Positions 1 through 10,200 of a DNA stretch of 64,000 bases are shown in pieces. Both the position numbers and the translations under genes were made by a program. The notes beneath the pieces were generated by a model that was not told where the DNA came from, made no database searches, and worked only from the letters and a program-made list of their open reading frames with translations. How positions within the stretch are numbered: the first letter of the stretch is position 1; each line of letters starts with the position of its first letter. The stretch is from contig NZ_JASHJC010000010.1 in NCBI RefSeq assembly GCF_030733385.1, positions 62,001-126,000 on the forward strand. Reading direction: 5' to 3'. This DNA is from Roseovarius sp. MMSF_3359. Its GTDB lineage: Bacteria > Pseudomonadota > Alphaproteobacteria > Rhodobacterales > Rhodobacteraceae.

Positions 1-1630
1 CACTCACCTCGATGAAATTGGAGATGTTCCCATAGACCCGGACGATGGAATAATCGTCGGTCACAAGCACCGAGTTCTTGCCCATCGACTGCGCCAGCGC
101 GTCAAAAAACTGCCGGTCGGTCGATTGTTCCTTCTCAACCGCTTCTTTTTCGCGTTTGTGTCGGGGGCTGTAGATCGGCATTGGGAAATTCTGCCGACCA
201 TAGACGACGTTGCGCAACATCCGTTTGTGGAAAATGTGCCCCGCCTTGCGGTGCTGCACAAATAGTTCATCCGACCCCGCGACGGTCTCTGCCGTACCGA
301 GGAATAGCAACGCATCCGATGTCATCGCGAAATGGAACCGTGACAGCACCTTCTGTTGCAGGGAGTTTCCGAAATAGATCAACAGGTTGCGACAGCAGAT
401 CAGATCGACGTTCTGAAACGGCGGATCCTGGCAGACATTGTGATCGGAAAACAGGATCGCGTTGCGCAGCTTGTCGATGATGCGGATCCCATCCTTTTGG
501 CGGATCACGTACTTATCCGCCAGATCGCGCGGGATGCTCTCTAGGGCGGTCGCGTTGTAAACCGCCCCGCGGGCGATCTTGAGCGCGCTTTTGTCGATAT
601 CGGTGGCGAAGATCTGCACATGGGATTTGAGGTCCACATTGGGTCCGCCCAACGCTTCCGCCAGCAGCATCGCGATGGAATACACCTCCTCGCCCGTGGC
701 GCAGCCCGCGATCCACACCCGGAGCGGCCCTTCACCGCGCTCTTCCAGCAGCTTGGGCAGGAGTTGTTCAAGCTCTCTGAACTCCTCGATATCGCGGAAA
801 AACCGCGTGACCGAGATCAGCAGATCCTTGAAAAGCGCATCCACCGCGTCGGGATTGTTGCGGCAAAACTGCGTGTATTCCTCCTGGCTGGTGATGCCGA
901 GGGCCACCATGCGCCGCTCGATCCGGCGTCCGATCGTGGTTTGTTTGTATTCGCGGAAATCAACGCGGGTCTTGGCCAGAAGAATTTGCAAGAGGTCGGA
1001 AACAGGTGTGTCCTGCGGCGAGCGGGACCGGAACCCTTCGAACTCGCGCTGCGACGAGAGGATCTTGGCGAGGTGGGTCCCGATTTCGAGCGGTCGAAGG
1101 ATCAGATCGACGCAGCCGGTCTGCACCGCCGCATGCGGCATGCCATCATATTTTGCACTGCCGGTATCCTGGGCGATGGTTATCCCGCCCACCTCTCGGA
1201 TGGCCTGCACCCCATAGGCGCCGTCGCTGCCGGTCCCCGACAGCACAATCGCCATCGACTTTTCGCCATGGTTTTCCGCCAGGCTCTGCAAGAACCGATT
1301 GACCGAGGGCTTGGGCGACGCCGGATCGGGGCTTGGCTCGCGCAGTCTAAGGTGCCCGTCTTCGTAGATAACGTCGTTGTTCGGTGGCGTGATATAAATG
1401 ACGTTGGGCTTGAGGACGGTTTTGTCCTCGACATCGGCCACTTCCAGGTCCGTCTGCCGGGCGACGAGTTCGGTCATCAGGCTCTTGTGATTGGGCGACA
1501 TATGCTGCACAACAACATAAGAAACGGGCAGATCCGACGGCAGCGTCACGACCAGTTCTCGAATCGCTTCAAGCCCGCCGGCAGAGGAACCAATCCCAAT
1601 GATGGTCAGGTCGGCATCGTTGTCGGTCAT
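1..1630 (-). CDS. CheB-CheR fusion chemotaxis protein, 5' part only
   Basis: The gene runs leftward off the window, so 543 codons are visible and the C-terminus (PAS or kinase part in this family) is not seen. Residues about 8-190 are a CheB methylesterase domain with the catalytic Ser in GIGSSAGG (Ser15), His43 in QHMSPNH and Asp136 in SGTGSDGAYG. Residues about 212-480 are a CheR methyltransferase with the SAM motif WIAGCATGEE (306-315), then ATDID and CRNLLIYF. There is no receiver domain ahead of CheB, as is usual for such fusions. It would methylate and demethylate chemoreceptor glutamates or act in a related signalling pathway. The start at 1630 has GGGGA 12 nt upstream; an in-frame ATG at 1642 is possible. 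Confidence 0.9.
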   Translation of the reverse strand, partial: MTDNDADLTIIGIGSSAGGLEAIRELVVTLPSDLPVSYVVVQHMSPNHKSLMTELVARQTDLEVADVEDKTVLKPNVIYITPPNNDVIYEDGHLRLREPSPDPASPKPSVNRFLQSLAENHGEKSMAIVLSGTGSDGAYGVQAIREVGGITIAQDTGSAKYDGMPHAAVQTGCVDLILRPLEIGTHLAKILSSQREFEGFRSRSPQDTPVSDLLQILLAKTRVDFREYKQTTIGRRIERRMVALGITSQEEYTQFCRNNPDAVDALFKDLLISVTRFFRDIEEFRELEQLLPKLLEERGEGPLRVWIAGCATGEEVYSIAMLLAEALGGPNVDLKSHVQIFATDIDKSALKIARGAVYNATALESIPRDLADKYVIRQKDGIRIIDKLRNAILFSDHNVCQDPPFQNVDLICCRNLLIYFGNSLQQKVLSRFHFAMTSDALLFLGTAETVAGSDELFVQHRKAGHIFHKRMLRNVVYGRQNFPMPIYSPRHKREKEAVEKEQSTDRQFFDALAQSMGKNSVLVTDDYSIVRVYGNISNFIEVS

Positions 1631-1867
1631 GTCGGCAAGCATTCCCCAATAGGTTTAAGCGGATAATAGATTGCAACCCAAAGGAATGCCATTCCCTTTT
1701 CTCCAATCGGTCAAAATGTTTAGCACCGAACGGTGTGTCAGAACGTCCAAAATAACCCCTGTGACATGGTAAAAAAAATCTGAACCAAAAACCGCCGGAT
1801 TTACTTTCCGTAAAGATTTCCTTTCTACCCATAACAAAAGCGGCTCGTAAACCTGAGGGGAATGCAC

Positions 1868-2545
1868 ATGTGGCTAAGTGACGAACATCACAGCCCGGAA
1901 GAGGACACATCATCCAGGAAATTCGTCATCACGCTGAGCGTGGAAGAAGGCAAGGCGCCGGTGGTGCGCTCCTGCGAAATCATCGGACAAAATTTCCGCA
2001 ACCGGACATCGTTCAGCGGTGACGCCGGTGTTGACGATCTGTTTGTCGAGGCGATTTCGGAAGGCCTGAAAGAATGCCTTGCGGATCTTGGCCCCGAAAC
2101 GCAGGTCATCTCCTTCAAGGATTTTGCCATTGAAACGCCGGGCCTGACCCTTTCCGGCGCGCATATGATGGTGACAAGCGATGAGACCGGATGCCTGCAT
2201 GTCATATTCCGCTTCCGTTTCTTCTTGGGCAGCCTCCACCTTGCCTTCAACAAGGGCTACGGATTCGACACGGTCATGGCCGACGAAAACAGCCGTCTTG
2301 CGGCCCTTGTGATCTCCGATCTGGCACTCCCGATCCTGAATATCTGCGAAGCGGCCAAAAGCGGTTTGCTGGACAACCATGCGCCGCTCACGTCCTTCGG
2401 GGATTCGCTTGCGGCACGGGCGCATGAAATCTCATTCCAGATCGAATTGCTGAAGCGGTTCGTGAACACGCCCGACTCGCGGGTGATGTCTGCGGCCAAC
2501 AGCAGCATGGGTATCGACGACCGCGACGAGATGCGGATCGCCTGA
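1868..2545 (+). CDS. Hypothetical cytoplasmic protein divergent to cheB-cheR
   Basis: A 225-residue protein with no signal peptide or membrane segment, which I do not recognise. The N-terminus is acidic (MWLSDEHHSPEEDTS) and the rest reads as a mixed alpha/beta soluble domain ending in DDRDEMRIA. The ATG at 1868 is preferred because GAGGGG lies 7 nt upstream; the ATG at 1862 is too close to that site. It is divergent from the cheB-cheR fusion gene with a 230-bp shared promoter region, so a link to chemotaxis signalling is possible but is only inference. It is the last backbone gene before the island end at 2771. Confidence 0.75.
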   Translation: MWLSDEHHSPEEDTSSRKFVITLSVEEGKAPVVRSCEIIGQNFRNRTSFSGDAGVDDLFVEAISEGLKECLADLGPETQVISFKDFAIETPGLTLSGAHMMVTSDETGCLHVIFRFRFFLGSLHLAFNKGYGFDTVMADENSRLAALVISDLALPILNICEAAKSGLLDNHAPLTSFGDSLAARAHEISFQIELLKRFVNTPDSRVMSAANSSMGIDDRDEMRIA

Positions 2546-2603
2546 CCCCACTCCTCTGATCTCAAATTGATCCGCCGGTGCAAGGTACCGGCCCTGATTT
2601 GCC

Positions 2604-2638
2604 GCCACCACGCACAAGCGCACCCGGTGCGCGGTGGC
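2604..2638 (+). terminator. Stem-loop after the 1868-2545 gene
   Basis: Arms of 12 nt (2604-2615 and 2627-2638) pair with one mismatch around an 11-nt loop, followed by a short T run (gcttt). It sits 60 nt past the stop codon and could be a weak intrinsic terminator. Confidence 0.4.
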
Positions 2639-2770
2639 GCTTTCAGAGATGTCCAATCAACCACGAGAATATGGCGAACCTGATGGGAGAGGCTCTCGCA
2701 GTCCGTTCGAAACAACGGCCCCTCACGCGGCATGTCGGAGGTTGCTGCCATTTCACTGCGCGAAAAAACT

Positions 2771-2785
2771 GTGGCGGAGCGACAG
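2771..2785 (+). repeat. attL core: 15-bp direct repeat of the tRNA-Ser 3' end
   Basis: gtggcggagcgacag is identical to 19023-19037, which is the acceptor-stem 3' strand, discriminator base and encoded CCA of tRNA-Ser. The flanking bases differ on both sides. An exact 15-mer is very unlikely by chance in 19 kb. Confidence 0.75.
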
Positions 2786-2845
2786 TCTTCATGCTTATTC
2801 CATTAATTATCTGTTTTATAAATTTTATTAGTATCGCCGGAATTC

Positions 2846-2872
2846 TAATACCACATAAAATACCTCGCAATG
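2846..2872 (+). repeat. Arm-type repeat, left copy
   Basis: 27 nt containing ATACCACA and ATACCTCG spaced 12 nt apart and ending CAATG. It matches the copy at 18878-18904 at 21 of 27 positions, in the same orientation, 60 bp inside the attL core. The 12-nt period suggests paired integrase or excisionase arm sites. Confidence 0.6.
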
Positions 2873-2934
2873 CATTCATGCCCGATTGCACTCTGGAGCA
2901 GAAATTGAGGGACATTGCGGCGAGTGTCAGCAAC

Positions 2935-2975
2935 GAGCCCAATTTACCTGATGCTGCGGGGTGCGCGAATGTCGG
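2935..2975 (+). repeat. Dispersed intergenic repeat, copy 1
   Basis: Starts GAGCCC, contains GATGCTGC and ends CGAATGTCGG. Other copies are at 4605-4645, 14486-14526 (inverted) and 32100-32141 (inverted). Confidence 0.5.
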
Positions 2976-3059
2976 CTCTGGCAAACCGCGCCGCGACGGC
3001 TGAACCGTGTCGTGTAGTCGAATAGACCACGCGTATTCATTTGTGCCGCAGGACGCCAT

Positions 3060-3455
3060 TCACGACGGTAGCTTGCTCTCGCCTGTCGACGGATCGTATT
3101 GGCCACCTCCAAGGTTGCCGTGACCCCATGCCATAAGTGATAGCAACACTGGCTCAAGTGAGCGCCCAACCTCGGTCAGCGCATAGCGATAGCGGACGGG
3201 GCGGTCCTGATACGGGGTCTTTCCCACGAGGCCCAATTCGACCAGCCTCTTGAGGCGGTTCGCAAGGATGTTGGACGGCACACGCTCTTCGCTTCGCTGA
3301 AGCGCTTGGAAGGTCGACTTTTCGTGCCACATCAGGTCACGGATGATCAACAACGTCCACTTGTCCCCAATCAGATCGAGGCTGCGCGCGATGGAGCAGC
3401 GCGAGCGGAAGTCATATGCGTCGTCCGGGATGTCCAGATGATTAACTCTACTCAT
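3060..3455 (-). CDS. HxlR-family transcriptional regulator
   Basis: 131 residues with the winged-helix pattern of the HxlR family: CSIARSLDLIGDKWTLLIIRD, then LANRLKRLVELGLV and a basic wing around YQDRPVRYRY. It probably represses the divergent EamA exporter whose start is 80 bp away; two tandem 23-bp imperfect repeats between the genes are likely operators. The ATG at 3455 is chosen because the conserved HxlR core begins soon after it; an earlier in-frame ATG at 3482 would overlap the operator. No redox cysteine arrangement was confirmed beyond the usual Cys near the start of the domain. It is the first gene inside the island. Confidence 0.85.
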   Translation of the reverse strand: MSRVNHLDIPDDAYDFRSRCSIARSLDLIGDKWTLLIIRDLMWHEKSTFQALQRSEERVPSNILANRLKRLVELGLVGKTPYQDRPVRYRYALTEVGRSLEPVLLSLMAWGHGNLGGGQYDPSTGESKLPS

Positions 3456-3471
3456 ACGGCAGCCTAACACA

Positions 3472-3528
3472 GTCACTTGCAATTATAAAGTCACACCGAT
3501 ATAGAGCGACTTGCATAATGAAAGTGAC
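3472..3528. promoter_or_regulatory. Tandem operator repeats between HxlR and EamA genes
   Basis: 3472-3494 and 3506-3528 are 23-bp direct repeats, each an imperfect palindrome of the form G(T/C)(C/G)ACTT...AAAGT(C/G)AC. They fill the divergent promoter and end just before the exporter start codon, consistent with HxlR dimers repressing both genes. Confidence 0.6.
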
Positions 3529-3534
3529 CGCTAG

Positions 3535-4443
3535 ATGGACGACACCAAACGCACCCTCCTCGCTCATGCCGCTGCCGCAACGGCCGCACTGAGTGCTGGC
3601 ACGGCCGTCGTCGCCACGCGCTTCGTCGTTGGTGACGTCGATCCCATTTCGCTGGCTTTCTGGCGCTACCTGATCGGCTCTGCCTGTTTCCTGCCTGTTC
3701 TTCCGATGCTCTGGCCGTCTCACCGGCTGTCGGTCCGGGACGTGGGGACGATCGCGATCCTAGGCCTGCTTTTCTTTTGCCTCTTCACTTGGGGCTTTAA
3801 CGCCGCGCTCGATGTCATCCCTGCGGCGCGTGGGGCAGTGGGCCTTGCAACCGTGCCGATACAGACGCTGATTGTCGCCGCCCTGTTCGGGCGCGAAGCG
3901 ATGAGTCGGCGCAAAATCGGCGCCGTCGCGCTCGCCTTTGCGGGTGTGGCAGTCGTGTTCGGTCCGTCGGCGTTTGGCGAAGCTCAGGCGGGTGCCTGGC
4001 GGGGCGACGTCTACATGCTCGCAGGTGTCTTCTGCGCTGCACTCTACTCCGTCTTCAGTCGTTCGTCCCTACGCGCGCACGGCCCGCTCTTCGTCACGGC
4101 GCTGGCAATGATGTTTGGTGCAGCGGCACTGCTGGCTCTGTCCCTGTTTACCTCTGGCGGCCCGGACTGGCCGGCACTCGATCCAAGTGGTTGGGCAGCG
4201 CTTGTCTTTCTTGGCACCTTTGCGGGTGCGGTACAGTTCGCACTCTTCACGTGGGCGCTGCGCTGGCTGCCGCCATCAACTGCCGTGATCTATATCGCGC
4301 TCAATCCGATCACTGCCGTCGTCCTCGGAGGCTTCCTATTGGGCGAGGCGATCACGCCACTGTTGCTTCTAGGCCTCGCACTGGTGATGTCAGGAATTGC
4401 ATTAAGCTCAGGAATGCTAGGACGAGGAAGAGCCAGTTCATGA
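3535..4443 (+). CDS. EamA/DMT-family transporter
   Basis: 302 residues with about ten hydrophobic segments in two EamA repeats (residues about 10-150 and 165-298). The PISLAFWRYLIGS signature in the first half and PSTAVIYIALNPITA followed by LLGEAIT in the second are typical of the drug/metabolite exporter superfamily. It would export a small metabolite or toxic compound across the inner membrane; the substrate cannot be read from sequence. No clear Shine-Dalgarno site precedes the ATG. Divergence from an HxlR regulator suggests induction by its substrate. Confidence 0.85.
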   Translation: MDDTKRTLLAHAAAATAALSAGTAVVATRFVVGDVDPISLAFWRYLIGSACFLPVLPMLWPSHRLSVRDVGTIAILGLLFFCLFTWGFNAALDVIPAARGAVGLATVPIQTLIVAALFGREAMSRRKIGAVALAFAGVAVVFGPSAFGEAQAGAWRGDVYMLAGVFCAALYSVFSRSSLRAHGPLFVTALAMMFGAAALLALSLFTSGGPDWPALDPSGWAALVFLGTFAGAVQFALFTWALRWLPPSTAVIYIALNPITAVVLGGFLLGEAITPLLLLGLALVMSGIALSSGMLGRGRASS

Positions 4444-4604
4444 AGGGCGGCGCGGCAATCCTTGTTTCGACTTTCTGAAGCGTCCCGTCAGTCGCAGCCT
4501 AGACGCAAAGCGGACGCCCGTGCTAAGCGCAACGAATTCTTACTTGTCCGCATTGCCGCCATACGACCCGAAGTAACCGACCATTTGCCTCGGATGGCTG
4601 CTTT

Positions 4605-4645
4605 GAGCCCACAATGACCGATGCTGCAGCTTGCACGAATGTCGG
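4605..4645 (+). repeat. Dispersed intergenic repeat, copy 2
   Basis: GAGCCC...GATGCTGC...CGAATGTCGG, roughly three quarters identical to the copy at 2935-2975, in a 290-bp gap with no gene. Confidence 0.5.
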
Positions 4646-4733
4646 GTTACGCTCATTGAAGCGAGGGCTTTCCAATCGACTTATGTTAAAGTTGGTCATA
4701 GCCTTATGAATGCAACTCATAGATGGGCTCGTT

Positions 4734-6584
4734 ATGCTGACTAAACTCGGCCTCAAGAAACAAATGCCACATTTGTCGATTCTGTTAACTGCGACTTTGG
4801 CGTTACTTATCGCCGGTGAAAGTACGACAGCGTGCACCTTCAATCAATCTGGCCCCATGCCCATCTGTGGTAGGCTGACAATCGCGCCTGAAACGGACGT
4901 CATTATTATTGAAAGTCATGACACGGGTGGATTGACGAACGTTTTACTAGGTCCTGAATTGCATTCAGCCGAATACGTCAATGTCGTCATCGGTGAAGTC
5001 CCGAAACCAATCACCATAGTCGTTTCTCACTACAATGCGGCGGTCTTAAACTTCTCGGGAAACGTAGATCAAGTCGATCAAGTCATTGCGATGGGCGCCC
5101 GCAGTTTAGGTTGGGATCATGTTGCGACGACGGGTATCGATGCTCGAAAAGTAAGCTTTCTACCGGTCATTGGTCGAGATAGAAACCTGAACACCAGTTG
5201 TTCGGCTCCACCAAGGTCATGCGTTCCTCAGCAGTATTTTGAACTAACAGATCAAGGGCGGAGCTGGATTGGTGATGTACCCTTGGATCCGCAATATGTC
5301 CGGATGAAGCCCACGATTAAAATAGGGGCCCTAAGACAAGCCTTGGTTAACATACCCCAAGAGCCGGTCCCAGCTGAAGAGCCCGAACAGGTAACCGCTT
5401 CAAAGGTGGAAGAGTTCAAATGGCCGCAGAGTTGGCATGAAGAGGTCGAAAGGTACAACACTTCAACCGATGGCTTTTCGACCTTCACACAAGATCAACT
5501 TGTTTCGCCAACGTCTGTGTCCCTAGATGGAAACCTTCCATCTTGGGCAGGTATACTAGGTCTAATCGAAGATGGTTCCGTCAGACCTGCCGGTGACTAT
5601 GACTCTGACCCAGACCTGATACGGTTTTCCACTGCGTTTAACGAACGTTATCGCACACGTTTTGATCCGGATTTCAGTTTCGAACCCCGCATAGATTTTG
5701 TATTAGGGCACAATTTCAGGGGTGAGATTCCGCGTGACTTGCGCAAGGCAGACAGGACGCCTGTCATCTTTCTAAATAGCTCTCATCGTACTCCCGACCG
5801 AAATGCCGGTGACACCGGCAGATATTGTTTTTTCTCACCAAGTGGACCTCTGGCCCGTACCCGTTCTACAGGTTCATCTCGAAGCGACGGATTTCGATCC
5901 CAGTGCGGTCCTCACTCGCTGGGCCGAACGGATGGTCTTTCGCCATCGCTAGCGTCCTTACAACTGGATGCCGCGGTTAGCTTAGAAAATCATAAGCAAT
6001 GGAACACACAACTGTGTCCTTTGATCGACATACCGTCGGATGCTGAGGTGGTTGTGCTGTCAACGCAGCATGGACGTCTTGGTGACGGAGTACGTTTCAA
6101 GCACTGTGATATAGGAACGTCACAGCAGTCTGTCAGTTCGGGTAGTCCGACTGAAATCCTTGGCGAAGGTTCGGACCAGTGTGAACCTGGCGAAGTAGAT
6201 GTGCAAATAGATCGCAGCGGGCCTATGTTCTTGTTCCTGAAAGGGCGCGGCGCTTTAAAATGGAACTTTGAGGTATCGGGTCAAAGCGAAATTGTTGGCG
6301 TGGTCACAGTGAATGACAGGCGCCAATCCATTGTTGGCCTACCTGAGGGCGTTCCATTTAGTCAGTACGTGCCAGGCGACAGAAGCCTGCCTGATGGCTG
6401 CGGCAACAGTTTGCTGAATGCTAGCCCGATGGCTGGCGGTCCGGCCATTCAATTATTTGAAATGATGCTCAATCAAACTTCTGGGCGCGACATAGACTTG
6501 CTAATCAACAACGGGATATCTCCGGATCAAGATAGCCAAACGCCTGATAGGATTCGCGATTATACAACCTTCGTGGTGAGGTAA
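4734..6584 (+). CDS. Secreted protein of unknown function, possible internal frame disturbance
   Basis: 616 residues that I do not recognise. A signal peptide is likely (hydrophobic stretch SILLTATLALLIAG followed by STTACTF), so it is exported. There are many cysteines and no membrane segment in the mature part. The GC content and codon use are clearly lower than in neighbouring genes, which fits recent transfer. Between 5776 and 5949 this frame becomes Ser/Arg/Gly-rich and poorly protein-like, while the +1 frame is open for 58 codons and reads like normal protein (for example VDLWPVPVLQVHLEATDF). This suggests two compensating indels or a decaying gene. ATGs at 4710 and 4764 are alternative starts. 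Confidence 0.6.
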   Translation: MLTKLGLKKQMPHLSILLTATLALLIAGESTTACTFNQSGPMPICGRLTIAPETDVIIIESHDTGGLTNVLLGPELHSAEYVNVVIGEVPKPITIVVSHYNAAVLNFSGNVDQVDQVIAMGARSLGWDHVATTGIDARKVSFLPVIGRDRNLNTSCSAPPRSCVPQQYFELTDQGRSWIGDVPLDPQYVRMKPTIKIGALRQALVNIPQEPVPAEEPEQVTASKVEEFKWPQSWHEEVERYNTSTDGFSTFTQDQLVSPTSVSLDGNLPSWAGILGLIEDGSVRPAGDYDSDPDLIRFSTAFNERYRTRFDPDFSFEPRIDFVLGHNFRGEIPRDLRKADRTPVIFLNSSHRTPDRNAGDTGRYCFFSPSGPLARTRSTGSSRSDGFRSQCGPHSLGRTDGLSPSLASLQLDAAVSLENHKQWNTQLCPLIDIPSDAEVVVLSTQHGRLGDGVRFKHCDIGTSQQSVSSGSPTEILGEGSDQCEPGEVDVQIDRSGPMFLFLKGRGALKWNFEVSGQSEIVGVVTVNDRRQSIVGLPEGVPFSQYVPGDRSLPDGCGNSLLNASPMAGGPAIQLFEMMLNQTSGRDIDLLINNGISPDQDSQTPDRIRDYTTFVVR

Positions 6585-6832
6585 GGTGCTAGAAACCATG
6601 CACTCCGCGCCGGGACCAGTCATTGGCGCAACTGCAGCGAAAGCTAACTTTGTCCCGCATTGCGGCCATAACTAAGGCCTGAGGCGAAAGACCAGATTGC
6701 GGACAAAGCCGTCATCCGGTCACACGGATGGATTGTCTGCTTTACGGCTGCAACGCGTTACAAAACATCCAGATAGTTAAACACTTTTGAGACGGCTGTT
6801 GATGGTCACAGCAGAACGATATTGGCTCGAGC

Positions 6833-7168
6833 CTACTCCATAGGCATCAGAGCGCGGATGGCATACATACCGTCCTCTCCTTTTTCGAGCACGATAAGGG
6901 CGTCTTGACCTGCCGCCACATCACCAACTTTTGCTTCATCCAACAGCTGAAGATCCATCGTCATCGCGGGCCAGCCGATTTCGGGGATGGGGCCGTGCGA
7001 GAGATTAACCGTTTTGCCTTCTATACTGTTGATTGTGGCTTGCGTTTGCACACCGTCATGCATGGCGTCATGACCAGAATGATCAGCATGGCCGGAATGG
7101 TCTTCGCTTGCGATTGCTGTGGTTGCCAACAGACCGGTCATCATCAGAGGTAAGATTAAGTTGTGCAT
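6833..7168 (-). CDS. cusF: CusF-like periplasmic copper-binding protein
   Basis: 111 residues. A signal peptide (about 1-20) is followed by a His-rich linker (DHSGHADHSGHDAMHDG) and a CusF domain. The Cu(I)/Ag(I) ligands of CusF are present with the right spacing: His58, Trp66, Met69 and Met71 in HGPIPEIGWPAMTMD. CusF-type chaperones hand periplasmic Cu(I) to the CusCBA pump. The ATG at 7168 is chosen because GGAGAG lies 4 nt upstream; an in-frame ATG at 7180 has no such site. It is the last gene of the leftward cusB-cusA-cusF run, 34 nt after cusA. Four more copies of this domain are fused to CusB upstream. Confidence 0.92.
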   Translation of the reverse strand: MHNLILPLMMTGLLATTAIASEDHSGHADHSGHDAMHDGVQTQATINSIEGKTVNLSHGPIPEIGWPAMTMDLQLLDEAKVGDVAAGQDALIVLEKGEDGMYAIRALMPME

Positions 7169-7202
7169 AGAGCTCTCCATTGCGATTGAAAATTGTGATG
7201 GG

Positions 7203-10200
7203 CTATTCGCCCGGGGTGAGGATTGGCTCTTGGGGCGGTGCAGTCGCCATCAGGCGATTTGTTTTTCGCAGGCTGAAGCGTTTCCAGATTACAAAGACTG
7301 CTGGAATGACAAACAGCGTCAGGATCGTAGCGGTGGCCATGCCGCCAATCATCGGGGCGGCGATGCGCTGCATGACTTCTGATCCGGTGCCGGTGCCGTA
7401 CATGATCGGGATCAGCCCGGCAAAGATCGTGGCCACCGTCATCAGCTTTGGCCGCAGCCGCAAAAGCGCGCCCTCAAACACGGCCTCCTCGATGTCTTCC
7501 CTGACCAGCACCCGGCTTTCTTCCTGTGCCGTCTTGACGCGTTTCTCCCAGGCCAGGTTGAGGTAGAGAAGCATCACGATGGCGGTTTCGACAGCCACGC
7601 CCGCCAGGGCGATGAAGCCCACCAATACGGCAACGGAAATCGCAAACCCAAGATACCAGATCAGCCAGACACCACCCGCGAGAGCAACGGGTAAAGCCAG
7701 CAGAATAATTGCGACCTCTGTCACTCTGTTGAACGCCAGGAACAGCATCAGTGTGATGATCAACAGCGTGGCTGGGGCGACAACAGACAGCTTCTCCTGT
7801 ACCCGTTCGATGTATTCATACTGCCCGGACCATGACAGTGCATAACCCGGCGGCAATTCGACGGCTTTGGCCACATGAGCGCGCGCCTCGGTGACGTAAC
7901 CACCCAGATCACGACCTGCGATGTCAATGAAAACAAAGCCCGTGCGCCGCGCGTTTTCAGAACGGATCATGCCCGGCCCATCGACCAGCTTGATCTCCGC
8001 CACTGCCGACAGCGGAATGTGCGCACCCGAGGGTGTGACTATCGGTAGATTGGTCATGCGGTCCGGGCTGTCGCGCCAGTCGCGGGGATAGCGCAGGTTG
8101 ATCGGGAACCTCTCCAACCCTTCGACACTTTCGGCAATCGTTTGGCCGCCAATGGCGGTCTGTACCACCTGCTGAACATCGACAATCGAAAGCGCGTAGC
8201 GGGCGGCAGCGGCCCGATCAATGTCGATCTCGATATAACGCCCGCCTACTGGCCGCTCGGCATAGGCCGAAGTTGTACCGGGTATATCGGTCACGGCCCG
8301 TTCGACAGCGATTGCGATCTCTTCGATCACATCCAGATCGGCCCCGGAAATCTTGACGCCCACAGGGGTTTTGATACCCGTTGCCAGCATGTCGATCCTG
8401 TTTTTGATCGGCTGTATCCAGACATTGGTGACACCGGGCACCTGCACCCGTTGATCAAGCTCGGCCCGGATATCGTCCATGGTGACACCCGGTCGCCATT
8501 CTTCCCGCGGTTTGAGCTGAATGGTCGTTTCGATCATGGTCAGCGGTGCGGGATCGGTGGCCGTGTCCGCGCGCCCCAGCTTGCCATGCACACTCTCGAC
8601 CTCGGGCACTTCGCTGATAAGGCGGTTGGTCTGTTGCAAGACCTCGCGCGCCTTGCCGATGGAAACACCGGGATAAAGCGACGGCATGTAGAGGAAATCG
8701 CCCTCGTTCAATGCGGGCATGAACTCGGTCCCGAGGCGCTGCGCCGGATACCACATAGAGGCCACCAATGCGCCCGCCAGCAGGGTTGTGGCCCAGGGCC
8801 ATGCCACCGCCGCGTCAAGGAAAGGCCGGTACATCCATTGGCAGACCACGTTCAGCGGATTGCGTCGTTCGGCGATGATGCGGCCCCGGATAAAGTACCC
8901 CATCAGCACAGGCACCAGCGTGACAGACAGGATCGCGGCTGCAGCCATGGCATAGGTCTTGGTGAATGCCAGCGGCTTGAACAGGCGGCCTTCCTGCGCC
9001 TCCAGCACGAAGACGGGAACGAAGCTGACCGTGATGATCGCCAGCGAGAAGAAGAGTGCCGGACCAACCTCGGCGGCTGCGTCACCCACCACCTTCCATC
9101 GGTTTTCGCGGGTGATCTCGCCGTCTTCGATCTTCCTGTGCAGGGCCTCGATCATGACAATGGCCGCATCCACCATGGCCCCGATGGCAATGGCGATCCC
9201 ACCTAGGGACATGATGTTGGCATTTACCCCCTGCAGGCGCATCACAACAAACGCCGCCAAAACGCCAAGCGGTAGGAACAGCACGATCACCAGCGACGAA
9301 CGCAGATGCAGGAGGAACGCGCCGCAGACCAGAATGACAACGATGAATTCTTCGGTGAGCTTCTTTTGCAGGTTCTCAATCGCCCGCTCGATCACACCGG
9401 AGCGATCATAGGTGGTGACGATCTCAACGCCCTCGGGCAATGAGCCACGCAATTCGCCCAGCTTTTTTTCAACCGCTTGGATCGTGGTCAGGGCATTTTC
9501 GCCCCAACGCATGATCACGACGGCTCCGACGGCATCCCCTTCACCGTCAAACTCACCCACGCCACGGCGCATCTCGGGGCCAAGGCGGATTTCCGCGACA
9601 TCGCCAAGGGTCAGCGCCGCGCCGCGTTCGTTGACCATCAGGGGAATGGCGGCCAGATCGTCCAGCCCGTCCACATAACCGGTGGCGCGGACCATATATT
9701 CGGCCTCGGCCATTTCGATGACACTGCCGCCGGTTTCGCGGTTGGCCATTTCAATGGCGGACAAAAGCTTGGAGAGCGGGATATCAAAGGCGCGCAACTT
9801 ATTTGGATCAACGACGATCTGGTATTGCTTGACCATGCCACCGATAGTGGCCACTTCGGACACCCCGTTGATGGTCTGCAACTCGAACTTCAAAAACCAA
9901 TCCTGAATGGCCCTGAGTTGCGACAGATCATGCCCACCGGTGCGGTCGATCAGGGCATATTGATAAATCCAGCCGACGCCGGTCGCGTCCGGCCCCAGTT
10001 CGGGGTTCACACCTGCGGGAAGCCGGGATTGCACCTGCGCGAGATATTCCAGGACCCGCGACCGCGCCCAATAAAGATCGGTGCCGTCTTCGAACACCAC
10101 ATAGACATAGCTGTCTCCGAAGAAGGAAAAGCCACGCACATCCACAGCACCGGGAACCGCCAGCATCGCGGTGGCGATGGGATAGGTCACCTGATCCTCC

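Larger units (their letters stand above)
2546..3059. other. Gene-free stretch containing the left island junction
   Basis: No convincing gene. It holds the stem-loop at 2604-2638, the 15-bp att repeat at 2771-2785, an AT-rich tract from about 2795 to 2870 unlike the DNA to its left, an arm-type repeat at 2846-2872 and one copy of a dispersed intergenic repeat at 2935-2975. Open frames here (for example 2578-3003) cross the att site and look like chance. Confidence 0.7.

Noticed and set aside
2578-3003. 141-codon open frame across the left island end
   Set aside because: It spans the att core and a dispersed repeat and changes composition midway; not a plausible gene.
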